A stretch of DNA of 64,000 nucleotides from positions 9,424,001 to 9,488,000 of the forward strand of contig BSBN01000047.1 of assembly GCA_027924645.1 (NCBI GenBank). The letters are read 5' to 3'. This document shows positions 11,906 through 22,224 of the stretch, piece by piece (position 1 is the stretch's first letter; every line of letters starts with the position of its first letter). The DNA is from Cunninghamia lanceolata. Lineage: Eukaryota; Streptophyta; Pinopsida; Cupressales; Cupressaceae. Made by a program: the position numbers and the translations under genes. Below the pieces are notes generated by a model, which was not told where the DNA came from, made no database searches, and worked only from the letters and a program-made list of their open reading frames with translations.

Positions 11906-11983
11906 GCCTTAGGGTAAAACCTAGGGAGAATGCTCTAGGATAAAACCTAAAGATTAATGAAGGCTTTAGGGTAAAACCTAAAG
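11906..11983 (+). repeat. Tandem hairpin tract 1 (taggg-taaaa-ccta units)
   Basis: Three diverged units each hold a TAGG arm, a taaaa-type loop and a CCTA arm. The last unit, ctttagggtaaaacctaaag at 11964-11983, is a perfect 7-bp stem. Units are joined by an attaat-type linker, with a period of roughly 30 bp. Confidence 0.7.
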
Positions 11984-12083
11984 ATTAATAAAGGCATGAA
12001 TTCCTAAGGGTAGATACGAGACTTCCTAATTAACCACCTAACACTAAGAAGGTGGGGTAGATAGTTATGGTAGGTATTGATCA

Positions 12084-12238
12084 TTCCATGGGAATGGGCC
12101 TTGATTGACGAATCAAGGATATTATGGGCCTTGATTGACGAATCAAGGGTATTACTATGGACCTTCGATTTAAGTATCGAAGGAATGGGCCTTAGTTGAT
12201 GAACTAAGGAATTATGGGCATTGGTTGACAAACTAAGG
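12084..12238 (+). repeat. Tandem hairpin array 2 with compensatory stem changes
   Basis: Successive inverted repeats follow gggcc or gga words at 12099-12118, 12129-12148, 12162-12183, 12190-12209 and 12219-12238, preceded by a smaller one (cattcc/ggaatg) near 12082-12096. The first two are ccttgattgacgaatcaagg; the third has a CCTTCGAT/ATCGAAGG stem and the fourth CCTTAGTT/AACTAAGG. The fifth has one mismatch and one G-T pair. Most substitutions between units occur in both arms and keep pairing. Confidence 0.85.
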
Positions 12239-13031
12239 AATAATATTAATGGACCCATAGGATTGAGATGACATCAGCTACCCAACGAATCTTCTCTCAC
12301 AAGGTGGAAGGTGAGGTTAATAAGAGGCCTAAGGATTATCTCACCCAAGGAGAATCATGATGTATGGAAAAATGGATTTATGAAATGGCAAATAGTATAG
12401 GGTTATGTTTATGAATATCATCAAAATTAAAAGGAAATGAAAAATGGAATACTAATGTTCTCTTTTGGTAAGTTGAAATTGTTTGCAAGGGTGCAAAAAT
12501 TTTGGCTTGCTAGAAGGAGACATTACAGCAATATTGTGGAGTTTGGATTTATGGTTTGTGTGTGTGTTATGGTGGCTATGGAAGTTATTTTTTAGATGTT
12601 TTATTATCATTATATCCTCTTGGTTCAGCTACAGAGGTTTCTTCAGAGCTTTATTCAGTGTAGTTTCAGTTGGTGAGTGTAGTTGGTGTGTTGTTGCAGG
12701 CTTTTGGAGTTGTAGTTTGAGTAGATTTCAGAGTGGTGTTTCCAGATTTGTTTCAATTGTTTATTGATATTTTATGACTTTAAAACAATACCTTTATGCT
12801 GTAATTACATCAGATATATCATTAATATAAGTTGGAGTTTATTTGTTGTCATTTCTGTGCTTTCTAGTGAAATCAAGTGAAGTGAAATTGTTACATTTGC
12901 ATGCATATTTATGCTTGTGATTAAATCTGGTAATTTTATGATATCCCATAGCAAGAGGCAGTACATTTGCTTTTATTTTCTATTAATTATCAAAAATTTA
13001 AGTTTGGCAAATATTTCCTTTGATTTGGGTA

Positions 13032-14021
13032 GGGTCATTCCACAATAGTGGGTTACACTTTTTGGCCAAACTTGACATTGAAATCAATATTTTAAACTAA
13101 ATCTTCATGTTCTGACACCTATAGCTGCTAAACCATTAGGAATTTGAGGATGATGCAAACTAGTGATTTGTGAGATTTTATTTATAGATTCTAAATACAT
13201 TTTAAAAAAATTGGAGTTAAATTATAATTTTTTTTGCATCTCCTTTGATAACTGGTTTTTAATAGTAAACAACATTTCTTTAAAGTGATGTGTACTCCGT
13301 AGCACATAACTTTTTTTCTACAAAGGATAAAATTTTGATTCATTTTAATTTAGATTGGTAACAGTAATATATAGTGTATGTATTTGGTTTCATAACGTTT
13401 TGTTGAATATATATTTTTTAATTAATTTTTGAAGTCAAACCAATTATAATTTAGACATAGGCATATTCTGTAAAACATAAATTTTTTGTATGTATCAAAA
13501 TTCATTTTTTTTTCTTTTGTTGAAATAAGGACATCAATACCTAGTGCATAGATATTTAATAGAATTTTTTTTTAGTAATTTACTAATTTTCCATGTGTGT
13601 AGAATAGAGAACTTGATGTTTGGTGAAAACATACATTCACAAGAAATAAAAATAAATATAATAATCAAATTAAATATATTTAAAATTATATTTTTTGGGA
13701 AGCTTATAATAAGGACTATATACTTAAAAAGCATAAATTTTAAATGAATTCATTTGATCCCTCAAAAGATAAATCAAAATTAGTTTTTTATTAGCATTTT
13801 GATTGGTGTAGAGGAGACTCCATTATAGGTATGGTTTAAAACTAGTAGGGTTCTATCCAAGGGGGTTTGAATCTAAGGGGGTTTGATCAAACCCTCTTCA
13901 ATTAAAATCCTTTAAATGGAACCTTTCAAGGCTTAAATCATTATATTTTCTAAAAATATGTGATTTCAGCAAAAATTAAGATGTCCCAAAAAGTGTAACC
14001 CATTATTGTGGTAGCACTCGA
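13032..14021. mobile_element. Non-autonomous DNA element with terminal inverted repeats (MITE-like, 0.99 kb)
   Basis: Inverted repeats of about 27 bp lie near the ends: ccacaatagtgggttacact at the left and its near-exact complement at about 13,985-14,011, with one mismatch in the core. TA flanks both ends (13030-13031 and 14022-14023). The other LTR of element B has the uninterrupted site (gggta followed by agaaatt near 18,940), so this is a true insertion with a TA duplication. The outermost 8-10 bp of the two ends match poorly, so the superfamily is unresolved. There is no transposase ORF. Confidence 0.82.
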
Positions 14022-14141
14022 TAAGAAATTGTCAATTTCGGGTACCATCTGTGTAGTGAAAATTGGGTGTTTTTAAAGTTGAATTAAAATACATTTTCAA
14101 ATTTGATATTGTTTGAAATAATTTTGTTTGGGACATTACAG

Positions 14142-14153
14142 TGGTATCAGAGC
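14142..14153 (+). other. Primer-binding site of element B
   Basis: tggtatcagagc, complementary to the 3' end of initiator tRNA-Met as used by many plant LTR elements, begins two bases after the 5' LTR end (attaca at 14140). Confidence 0.9.
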
Positions 14154-14201
14154 ATGATCTTGCTAGCCTGCAAGGTACATTGAATTGTTTATCATGGGAG
14201 G

Positions 14202-15188
14202 ATTCTTGAGATTTTTAAAAGATTGAAAAATGCAGATAAAATGATGGAAATACAGAGGAACCAAGATAAATTGATCTATTCACTTCAAAAGTTGTAGGAT
14301 AGCATGCAAAATTTAGTTTCAGCTAAAACATCTCAAAAAGAAGAAGGCTCTTCAAACAATGGTGCAACAAATAATTTTTCCCCTAGAGATTCAAAATCCA
14401 TATTTTTACCAGAAGATAATCATGAAAGAGTTCTCAAATGGTGTGCAGAGTACAACTCCATGATGGATGAAATCAAAGATGATATGTCTTGGGTAGAGTA
14501 TGTGAAGTTCCTTAGGAAGAGTGAACCTCAGAAAAGAGGTCAAGAGCATTACCAGATTCAAGGTAATGGGAAGATGAAGAATAAGTTTAAAGGGGGATTC
14601 CACAAGAATCCATATCATTCACCTACACCTGCACAAAATAATACAAGTCTAACTATTATAGAGAAGATGGATGAAGGCACCAAAAATGAATTGAGAAAAA
14701 AAGGGCTTTGTTTTACATGCAAGAAACCTTGGGAGCCAAGTAATAGATGTGGGAGCAATAAGGAGGGGAAGCTAGAAAAGGGATCAAGAGAACCTGAAAG
14801 GGAGATAGAGGAAATAAAAGGGGTCATGGATACACCTGAGTCACAACTTCAAGATAAGGAAGCAATGGTGATGATGGAACATAAAGAAAAATCAAATTTA
14901 CAAGAGATTGAAAGGAAACAAAACTTGAAGGAATCCACCATTCAGCTTGAAGGTAAAAATTATTTGGTCATAAAACATGTTTTATTGACTTCTAATAATT
15001 GTATGTGTCAGGAGAATATTGATGAAGTCAAGGAGGAAGTATCACTTGCTGAATGTAAAAGTGAGGAAGTTTCTCTTACTCAAAACTCTCCAATAAATCT
15101 TCAAAAGATTGAATCAATTCTACATAAGGGAGATATGCAGGATATTTGTAAAGTTGAAGGTGAGAAAAATATTTTGTCATCAAGTTGA
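14202..15188 (+). pseudogene. Gag-like ORF of element B with a degenerate zinc knuckle
   Basis: The frame can be followed from about 14,202, with a TAG at 14295 at a probable glutamine position, to a TGA at 15186. The N-terminal part is Lys/Gln-rich. At about 14,709-14,750 is LCFTCKKPWEPSNRC, the chromovirus-type zinc knuckle (CFxCxxPWxPGHRC) with the histidine replaced. The rest is a highly charged Glu/Lys tail. This would be the nucleocapsid-like part of Gag. The usual Gag core upstream is short, so the ORF may be N-terminally truncated. The start codon is not clear. Confidence 0.65.
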
Positions 15189-15456
15189 TTGTGTCATATC
15201 AGAGGTATCAACAAGGAAAGACTTACACGTGGAGCATTCCTACGAAAGAGCAAATAATGTCATAAATCAAATAGTTTATGAAGAGGAGTTTTAGGATAAC
15301 CACATTGAGAGGCATGCACATGAGGAAAGTTCTTCACTAGACACTAATGTTGGATTTTAGCCTACTGAAATTTTTGGATCAACAACTAGTGGTATGCAGT
15401 TTGATTATCTTCATAAGTATAGCTTATGATATGAAAGTAGTAATACTAGCAAAGAT

Positions 15457-16089
15457 TTGATGCTTGATAATTTATCATTACAATTTTCTTGTAATCATGA
15501 AAAGCATCATATGGAGGATGAAATAAATCAAAATTTCTCATACATAAAGGTGTGGGATCCTGGTGCTTTATCCAAAGAGGCACAAAAAGAAGATATTGAA
15601 AAGCATATCGTGGCTGAAATTTTTGATGGTAAGAATCATAGTCTTCATTTTGATATTCAAGTGTTTCCAAATCAGCATAGCATAGTATATAGTAATATGT
15701 TCCCTGAATCACTATTGGATAGGGGGTTCCAACATATCATAGAGTTGGAAACTAATTTGTATCAAGAATATATGTGGGAGAATTATGTGACATACTTTGG
15801 CCAAGGCACTGGCATTCAGGGCATTCAAGAGGATGCAACAAAAAAATCTTTGGAAGGAATTGAAAAGCTAAACAACTCATGTCATGTACTTTTCATTTCT
15901 GATTTCTTACAATCATTGTCTACAAGATGTGATGCTGTAGGAAGTGGAGTTTTTATGGTTATAATGCAAAGGAGGAGCTCCATGAAATTTGAAATCATGA
16001 AGAACAAAGATTCAAGAAATGGTCTCAAGTTCTTCTCAAAACCACTTAGCCTATTGAAGAAAATAGTTTGTGTTGCTGATTTTGAATAA
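15457..16089 (+). CDS. Unknown 210-residue ORF in element B
   Basis: An uninterrupted frame from ATG 15457 to TAA 16087. It is acidic and moderately hydrophobic, with no signal peptide, membrane segment, zinc finger or catalytic motif I recognise. It lies in the same strand and element as the gag-like ORF, in the place where protease and RT would normally be. It may be a remnant of a gag-pol junction too diverged to recognise, or chance. Its frame (mod 3) differs from that of the gag-like ORF. Confidence 0.35.
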   Translation: MMLDNLSLQFSCNHEKHHMEDEINQNFSYIKVWDPGALSKEAQKEDIEKHIVAEIFDGKNHSLHFDIQVFPNQHSIVYSNMFPESLLDRGFQHIIELETNLYQEYMWENYVTYFGQGTGIQGIQEDATKKSLEGIEKLNNSCHVLFISDFLQSLSTRCDAVGSGVFMVIMQRRSSMKFEIMKNKDSRNGLKFFSKPLSLLKKIVCVADFE

Positions 16090-17709
16090 CTTTAGAGGTG
16101 TATAGATGTTTGTGAAGATATTTTCAGACCTCACATGGCTGCCTACTAATTTGACATTAGTCATATTGATGACTATTACATAGGTTTGCCATTTTTGTAG
16201 TTGTTACATCATTTGCATGTTTCTAATTTTGTTAAATTCAGTTCTAAACAATTGTAGATTGATGTGTTTGGAGGGAGTATCCTTGTATGATGATGTGAGA
16301 AGAAGGTCTAAAATATTAGGGAACACTAATAAATCTATCATAACACTAAGTTGGAGAAGATTCAAGGAAGTTGTTCCAGCAGTGCAGTATGTGAGTGTTG
16401 TCTGCATGTTTCCAATGACGTTGTGTGAAGATTTGTGGGTTTTGTGTATTGGGGAATGTACTCTTATGTGTTATTATGGTGTTTATGTTCTTGATCCATT
16501 CCAAGTAGTAGAAACTATATCCTTTTAGTTTGGGCACTTTTTGTTGTTGCTAAGGATTGACTATACATGCAGAAAAATGCACTATGTTATTTGGCAATTT
16601 GGTTTAGTTTGTATGCAGATATTTCTGATTTTGTTACCAAATTTTGTGGTGGTGATTTTATGCTATAGTAGGCCCCTTTGTTGTTATTTCCTATTAGAGA
16701 ACAATAATAATTAGGAGAAGATTGCAGCTTGGAAGTCTACAAAATAGTTATTCATCATCAATGTTGTTTTACTAACTAGTCACCATGGAGATTCATATGT
16801 ATACTTAAGAGTGACTTGGATGGCACTTGTGGATAAAGGGTGGATAAATTTTTAGATGATAGGTCATACTAGTGATGTACTTTCCACTATAATTTTGGGA
16901 AGTGTGGTTGGTGATCAGTATGTACTAGTGAATGGACACAAAAGCTACATAGTCTTCTACCGAATGAATTGTTGCTTGCAGATTCATTTTTTGAGAAATG
17001 GTTGAGTATTTTCTATTGTTATATGATGTTAATTACTGCTTCTAGATTAGATACTAAAGTTGCATATGACATCCTTCAAGATGAGGCAAAGTATGAAACA
17101 AGTAGTGATGATTTCAACAGGGTGTATCTTCATAATATGAAGGCAAAAGAGGTAATTGTTTCAAAAATTTATCTTTGTTGTTATGGAGGATGCATGAACT
17201 TCTATAACAGTCCTATACACTGTAAAAATTAGAATTATATCATTTTAAGGGGTTGCAGGAGGTTTTGATTTAACTTGTCTCATGACAATGCACATACACT
17301 TTGGGAAGAACATGCCAAAAGAAAGGTCTTGTTGAATAGGATAGATACAAAGGATTCTACATGCCTATAGGCAACATGGGATATTTTTTTGTACATTGAA
17401 TATTGTTGTAGCAATACCATACAACAGAAAAAACACAATATCAATCATCCCATGTATATTTTTCAAGGATTTGTTACCAAATCTCTGTGGAAGGATGAAG
17501 ATCAGTTGGAGTATTGGAAAGAATTCACTTGAGATTTGCATATAATAGATTTCATATTATATGGATATTTTGGTTTGGTGCATGATATTAGAGGAATTTA
17601 TATTTTCAAGGCTTTCTGTGTAGTATAACATGATTTATTTTGGCATGGAGATTTTGAAGCATCTTGGTTTGCATTGCTTGAGGACAAGCAATCTTGAGGA
17701 GGGAGGACT
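16090..17709 (+). other. Non-coding 3' interior of element B with hairpin and polypurine tract
   Basis: I see no retroelement domain here. Near the end is the perfect 7-bp-stem hairpin ttgcttgaggacaagcaa (17674-17691), followed by the purine-rich gaggagggagga (17696-17707), the likely plus-strand primer, and the 3' LTR. Confidence 0.7.
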
Positions 17710-19057
17710 TGTCATGTCCCAATTTTTTATTAATTCAATTTCATGGGAAAAATGCTCATTCCAACATTTTATATTATGGGTTGAGGAAGGAGATTATAAA
17801 ATAATTTATTTAATATTTAATATTTTGGATGAAGGACTAATTTATATTTTTAAGCTACTTAATCGGGGTCAATTAAATATTAAATATTTTATAATTTTAT
17901 TTTGTGTTGGAAATCCAAAGTGGTGAAGATTATCTTTTGGTGCAATTAATAATTTCAAAGATCATGTTACACCTAAGATTAGAATATTCTATGACAAATT
18001 TTATGACAACTTGCAAGAGGGAGTTATTGCCTATTTTTAGTCTAAAATCAAGTGGAGGTTATGAAAAGTATTTTTGGGACCTATTTTGGAGGCAAATTGG
18101 TGGGAATGATATTATTTTATTTAGTTTTCCAAGAATGGGTCATTTGGATTTGTTCCTTTATATATTTACAAGCAATTTCACTTTCCAGGCATCTCATTTT
18201 ATCATACAAAAACTCTGCTGTAATTTGTCTAGACATTTGTGTTCAACAAATAATCTTTTGTGGATGAAAACCCATTGAAGATTGGTGATCGATGGACAGA
18301 AACCCATTAGTTGTAGGTATCATGGATGAAACCCCTTTGGCACATGAGAGTAATCTCATACAGAGGTTGTATTGGAGCTTCATGCAGTTGCAAGATTTTA
18401 GCTTGTTCAGTTTGTGTGTTTTGCAGGTTTTGATAGTAGTATTGTGGAGTTTGGATTTATGGCTTGTGTGTGTGTTATGGTTGTTGTAGAAGTTATTTTT
18501 CATATGTTTTATTCTCATTAGATCTTCTTGGTTCGGCTATAGAGGTTTCTTTAGAGCTTTATTCAGTGTAGTTTCAGTTGGTGAGTGTAGTTGGTGTGTT
18601 GTTGTAGGCTTTTGGAGTTGTAGTTTGAGAAAATTTAAGAGTGGTGTTTCTAGATTTGTTTTAGTTGTTTATTGATGTTTTTGTGACTATAAAATAGTAC
18701 ATTTATGTTGTAATTACATCAGATATATCATTAATATAAGTTGGAGGTTATTTGTTGTCATTTCTGTGCTTTCCAGTGAAATCGGGTAAAGTGAAATTGT
18801 TAGATTTGCATGCATATTTATGCTTGTGATTAAATCTGGTAATTTTATGATATCCTACAGAAAGAAGCCATACATTTTCTGTTATTTTCTATTAATTATC
18901 AGAAATTAAAGTTTCACAAATATTTCCTTTGATTTGGGTAAGAAATTGTTAATTTCGGGTACCATCTGTGTAGTGAAAATTGGGTGTTTTGAAAGTTGAA
19001 TTAAAATACATTTTCAAATTTGATATTGTTTGAAAATATTTTTTTTGGGATATTACA
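17710..19057 (+). repeat. 3' LTR of element B
   Basis: Starts tgtcatgtcccaa, ends gatattaca, followed by the duplicated tgaat. It is uninterrupted and supplies the empty sites for both insertions in the 5' LTR. By eye it is clearly diverged from the 5' LTR (several substitutions per 100 bp), so the insertion is not recent. Confidence 0.92.
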
Positions 19058-21206
19058 TGAATCTCGGTGCAAGAGAAGAAATTGGAAAAGATGAAGAAGT
19101 AAGTGAGTATTCTGGTGCAGAAGAAGGGCAAGATACTCAGATATATATGGAAACAGAACAAAGCCAAGAATCAAGAGAGGAAAATGTATAGGATAGGTTA
19201 GAAGTAGTGGATCCTTTTGGTACACTGGTGTCACCTGAAATCATAAAGGATGTGCAAGATGTGGCACAACAGATAGAAGAGTCTAAAAAGGAAGCACTAG
19301 CCCAGGCTGAGGAGGAAATAGAGATAAATGCTTCTGGTGCTAATGTTTTAGAGATTCTGAATATATATAATGAAAGTAGTGAACAAGAAGAAAACATAGA
19401 AGAAGGATAGAACATAGAAGGTAAACATGAGAAGGAAAAGGGTACAGAAGAACCTGATAAAGTCATAGGTTCACCTTCATAAATAAAACAAATAAATATA
19501 CTTGAAAATGTGCAAGAGAAGGTTAAACCAGTAAAGGAATCGATGGAAATATTAGGTAATCCTGAAGAGAGTAGGAGTAATATAGAGAATGTTATCAAGG
19601 ATAATACTAAGCATAAGGAACAAAAAGAAAGTATGGATATAGAAAATATGGAGAAGAAGGATAAAGAGGAAGAAAAACAAAAGGAAGCTTCAGAAGAAGA
19701 GAATAAAGAAGATGAAGAAGGAGGAGACATTGAAATAGAAGAGGATAATAATGAGGGAGAATTAGAATAGCAGGATGATCCACTTCTTCTAGAACAAGGC
19801 CCTCAACTTTAGCCTCCTCAACAACAAGAACAACACATGGAAAAGACAAAAATGGAGAAACCTCAAGAAGAGGTGATCAATGAAGAAAAAAAAGCAGAAG
19901 CTACTAAAGAGGCTCCAGCCTGGTTAGGCTCAAAGGTCAAAAGAGAGAAGGTAGGGGTACAATTAGTACCTATTGATATCAAGAGTTTACTGGGTGGTTC
20001 TACACTACAGAAAGAGAAAAGAAAAGATAGAACTATGTTAGCAATCAAAAGAGGTCCTTTTGGATCTAGAATGTTGTATCTAGTTGTACCACAAAAGGAT
20101 AAATCAAAAGGAGAAATGACTATGGAGGATGATAAAATACTTAATATAGATCTAGGTCACATGACTAGAGAACATCATATAAATGAATGGGAGGACATGC
20201 ATCAGGCCACTGCTAAAATATTGAAGAAAGATAAAGATAAATAGGAATACTTGAAAGGACATATTGTCCAATTGTAGTAATTCATTAGAGGGATGTTTGA
20301 TCCTAGTGCTAATGTACTAGAGTTGGCTACTGAAATGGAAGTGTTATCAAAGGAATAGGTAAAGGAGATGGGAAATAAGAAAATTGAAGCTAACATTTTT
20401 GAGAAATGGTTAAAAGGCCTCATACAGAAAGGAGAAGAAGTAACAAAGCAGGTAGCAACAAGTTGGGATATGGCTTTGGCAGAGAAGAACAAATGTAATG
20501 TTATATTACATAGCTGTCAATTCAGAAAAGAAGAATGCAGATTAGAAATAAAATACCTTGAAGAAATAGAGGACAGAGTAGAAGAACTGATAATTGAAGG
20601 AGTCATTACTCGAATGTTCAACCAGTTGCCACAGGCAAATTTGGAATTAAAACATGAGGAGGGCATTCTTAAAAGCTATATCATAAACACAAAGAACCTA
20701 GAAGAGGTCACTGACAGTATGATAAAGGTAAATATGAAAATAATAGAAAAACTCATTGGGAATGAATGCCTAGAGGTACCAACATATGGATTGGAAAAGG
20801 CTGTGAAAGAGTTTAAAGAAATATTTTCACCATGTTTGGAGAACCCCACAGCGCATCTTAGCACAGAGATGATTGATTCAATGATGGAAATAAATGCTAA
20901 GATCAAGAAATATCTAGTAACAAAAGAGAAGAAGTTGAAGGAGGGAGTCAAAGCATAGGAATTTACATGGGAAAAAAGTCAAGAGAGTGATCGTGCTTTC
21001 ATCAAGGGAGTGACAGGTAATCTTGTAGAGTACCTGAAGGAATAGAAGGATATTAAAAAGAAGATATGCTAAGTAAGAATGTAATTGGAGGGTACTATTA
21101 TCTGCCAAAGTCAACAAACAAGAAGAAGTCAGCGGGTATCTTTTATTTTGAAAAGATTCCAAAGGCATCCTTTGAGCTGAGCAAAGATACCATTCAGATA
21201 TTTTGA
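19058..21206 (+). pseudogene. Unknown retroelement-associated ORF, C-terminal half
   Basis: Continues the 7183-9363 frame in phase after removal of element B: the aat of the duplicated site is followed at 19063 by ctc, with no base lost. The first ~400 codons are extremely Glu/Lys-rich with likely coiled coil and disorder (MEKKDKEEEKQKEASEEENK). A second segment (about 20,370-20,958) has heptad-like helices (EEIEDRVEELI) and ends LVTKEKKLKEG. TAG/TAA stops at 19188, 19408, 19480, 19768, 20242 and 20956 break it. Near 21,090 the sense moves to another frame and stops at about 21,206. With the first half it would make about 1,400 residues. It could be structural or RNA-binding, but I do not recognise it. 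Confidence 0.65.
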
Positions 21207-22224
21207 AAACGATTAGGAATTGATTCCTACCATTGATCTAAAAAGTTTGAATACTGACCGTTGATTTGATTTTGTAAACATAGTAGGATGAAGCTTCAAA
21301 GTCTATAGAATAAGCTCTGCTACTTGTATCATATTACATAGAGATTTTAGAATTTTAACTTGAGGTTGTAATTTGTCAAAGTTTATTGAAATAGAGAGGA
21401 TATTTCTTTTAGTTTAGAAAGGGAGGTTGCCCGTGTCTGCATTAAGGAGTACGTGGAATGTCTGGTCTCCTTAGTGTATCTTTCAAAACATTTGCAAGTT
21501 CTCTAGTGATTTGATTAATGAAACATAATTCATTCTTACATTGTAAATTTTATATGACTTTGTGCTTTGAATATAAGTAAACTCAGAATTTTGCATCTAT
21601 TATAGAGTCTTTTCTATTTCTAACTTGTATTTGAAGTATTATTCTTTGAAATCTTGCAATCTCTTTATTCATGGAAACATTTAGGACTTCACATTTGTAG
21701 ATTTGATTGTGTTGAGTTTTTCAAATTACTATATTCTTTAAAACATGAGTAGTAGAACATTTAGATCCTATATGGAATGGCAAAAAATTTGATTTTCTCT
21801 AACTTTTCTCCAACAATTAAAAAACTAATTAGCTTAAACGCAGAAATCTTAAGGAAATTGTCATACATTCAATAAAGAATGATGAATTGTAGTGATATTT
21901 GATAGTTTTCATATAAATTTGAAAGTTAAAGTTTGTTTTACTGAAATTCATACAAAGCTTTGTGATATAATAGTGAATTTATGCAAAAGAATGAATACTT
22001 TGTCGATATTTGCAATAATTTGCATAATTTGAAGTCCAGCAAGTCATTAGTTACTTTAATTTGCATAAGGCCCTTGAACATTATAGTTTCACATCAACCT
22101 ACTGAATTATCCACAAGGTCAAGACCTGACCATATAGAAACTTGAGATTAAGAATTCTTAGTCAATTCTTCATATCTTCCAAGGTAGCTAAGGTTCCTTT
22201 GTGAATTTTAACTTTTGTTATGAA
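21207..22224. other. Unassigned sequence between element A and Copia-1
   Basis: About 1 kb of AT-rich DNA without a recognisable domain. It should contain the end of element A (possibly an LTR: the 21,410-21,640 stretch reads like an R/U5 region) and the 5' breakpoint of Copia-1. No TSD pair was found. Confidence 0.5.

Larger units (their letters stand above)
10074..12527 (+). mobile_element. Nested LTR-element remnant inside the 5' LTR of element B
   Basis: The insertion starts tgtagtgcccctccg and ends gagacattaca, flanked by gcagt (10069-10073) and gcaat (12528-12532), a 5-bp duplication with one change. The empty site is seen in B's 3' LTR near 18,435. At 10457-10474 is the hairpin ttgcttgaggacaagcaa, then a purine tract (10481-10490) and a new LTR start (tgccatgtcc) at 10492, so 10492-12527 is probably a 2.0-kb 3' LTR and 10074-10491 the rest of a largely deleted element. 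The LTR is very AT-rich to about 11,250 and carries two hairpin tracts near its end. No coding sequence. Confidence 0.75.
9364..14140 (+). repeat. 5' LTR of element B, split by two later insertions
   Basis: LTR pieces are 9364-10073, 12533-13031 and 14024-14140, which align in order with 17710-19057. The gaps are the nested remnant (10074-12527 plus its TSD) and the DNA element (13032-14021 plus TA). Apart from point changes, an indel of about 18-20 bp near 9610 (bases present near 17,960 in the 3' LTR) explains most of the length difference. Open frames inside it recur in the 3' LTR and are not genes. Confidence 0.9.
9364..19057 (+). mobile_element. Element B: LTR retrotransposon without pol, inserted in the unknown ORF
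   Basis: Perfect 5-bp target-site duplication tgaat at 9359-9363 and 19058-19062. Both LTRs start tgtcatgtc and end attaca. A tRNA-iMet-type primer-binding site follows the 5' LTR, and a purine-rich tract precedes the 3' LTR. Removing the nested pieces from the 5' LTR leaves about 1.33 kb against 1.35 kb for the 3' LTR. The 3.57-kb interior holds a gag-like ORF with a zinc-knuckle relic and an unknown ORF, but no protease, RT or integrase motif in any frame I read. It is therefore best described as a non-autonomous gypsy-type element. Confidence 0.88.
1..21206 (+). mobile_element. Element A: Tat-like Ty3/gypsy retrotransposon relic with an extra downstream ORF, split by element B
   Basis: The domains run protease end, archaeal-type RNase H, reverse transcriptase, connection/RNase H, integrase (1-4,447), then a 2.7-kb spacer and a long unknown ORF. 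No LTR edge is clear on either side, so the left end lies outside the window and the right end is lost or unrecognised near 21,200-22,200. Element B occupies 9,364-19,057 and must be removed to read the ORF. The protease (ending in a YGMLLSRDWSK motif), the extra RNase H and the integrase style place pol in the Tat lineage. That pol and the downstream ORF belong to one element is inferred from order and strand; the ORF could instead be the 5' ORF of a second, truncated element. Confidence 0.6.

Noticed and set aside
12084..12238. Tandem repeats considered as a CRISPR array
   Set aside because: No constant repeat with unique spacers; the units are adjacent hairpins and the DNA is from a plant nuclear genome.
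12483..12767. 94-residue Trp/Cys/Val-rich ORF resembling a membrane protein
   Set aside because: It begins in the nested remnant and runs into the LTR of element B; the matching part of the 3' LTR has no equivalent gene.
14142..14160. tggtatcagagc sequences considered as tRNA-gene fragments
   Set aside because: They occur only directly after LTR ends (14,142, 23,744, 48,587), so they are primer-binding sites; no tRNA cloverleaf was seen.
18949..19849. Minus-strand ORFs rich in Ser, Phe and Leu (about 19,137-19,730)
   Set aside because: They are the antisense of the Glu/Lys-rich coding region of the unknown ORF.
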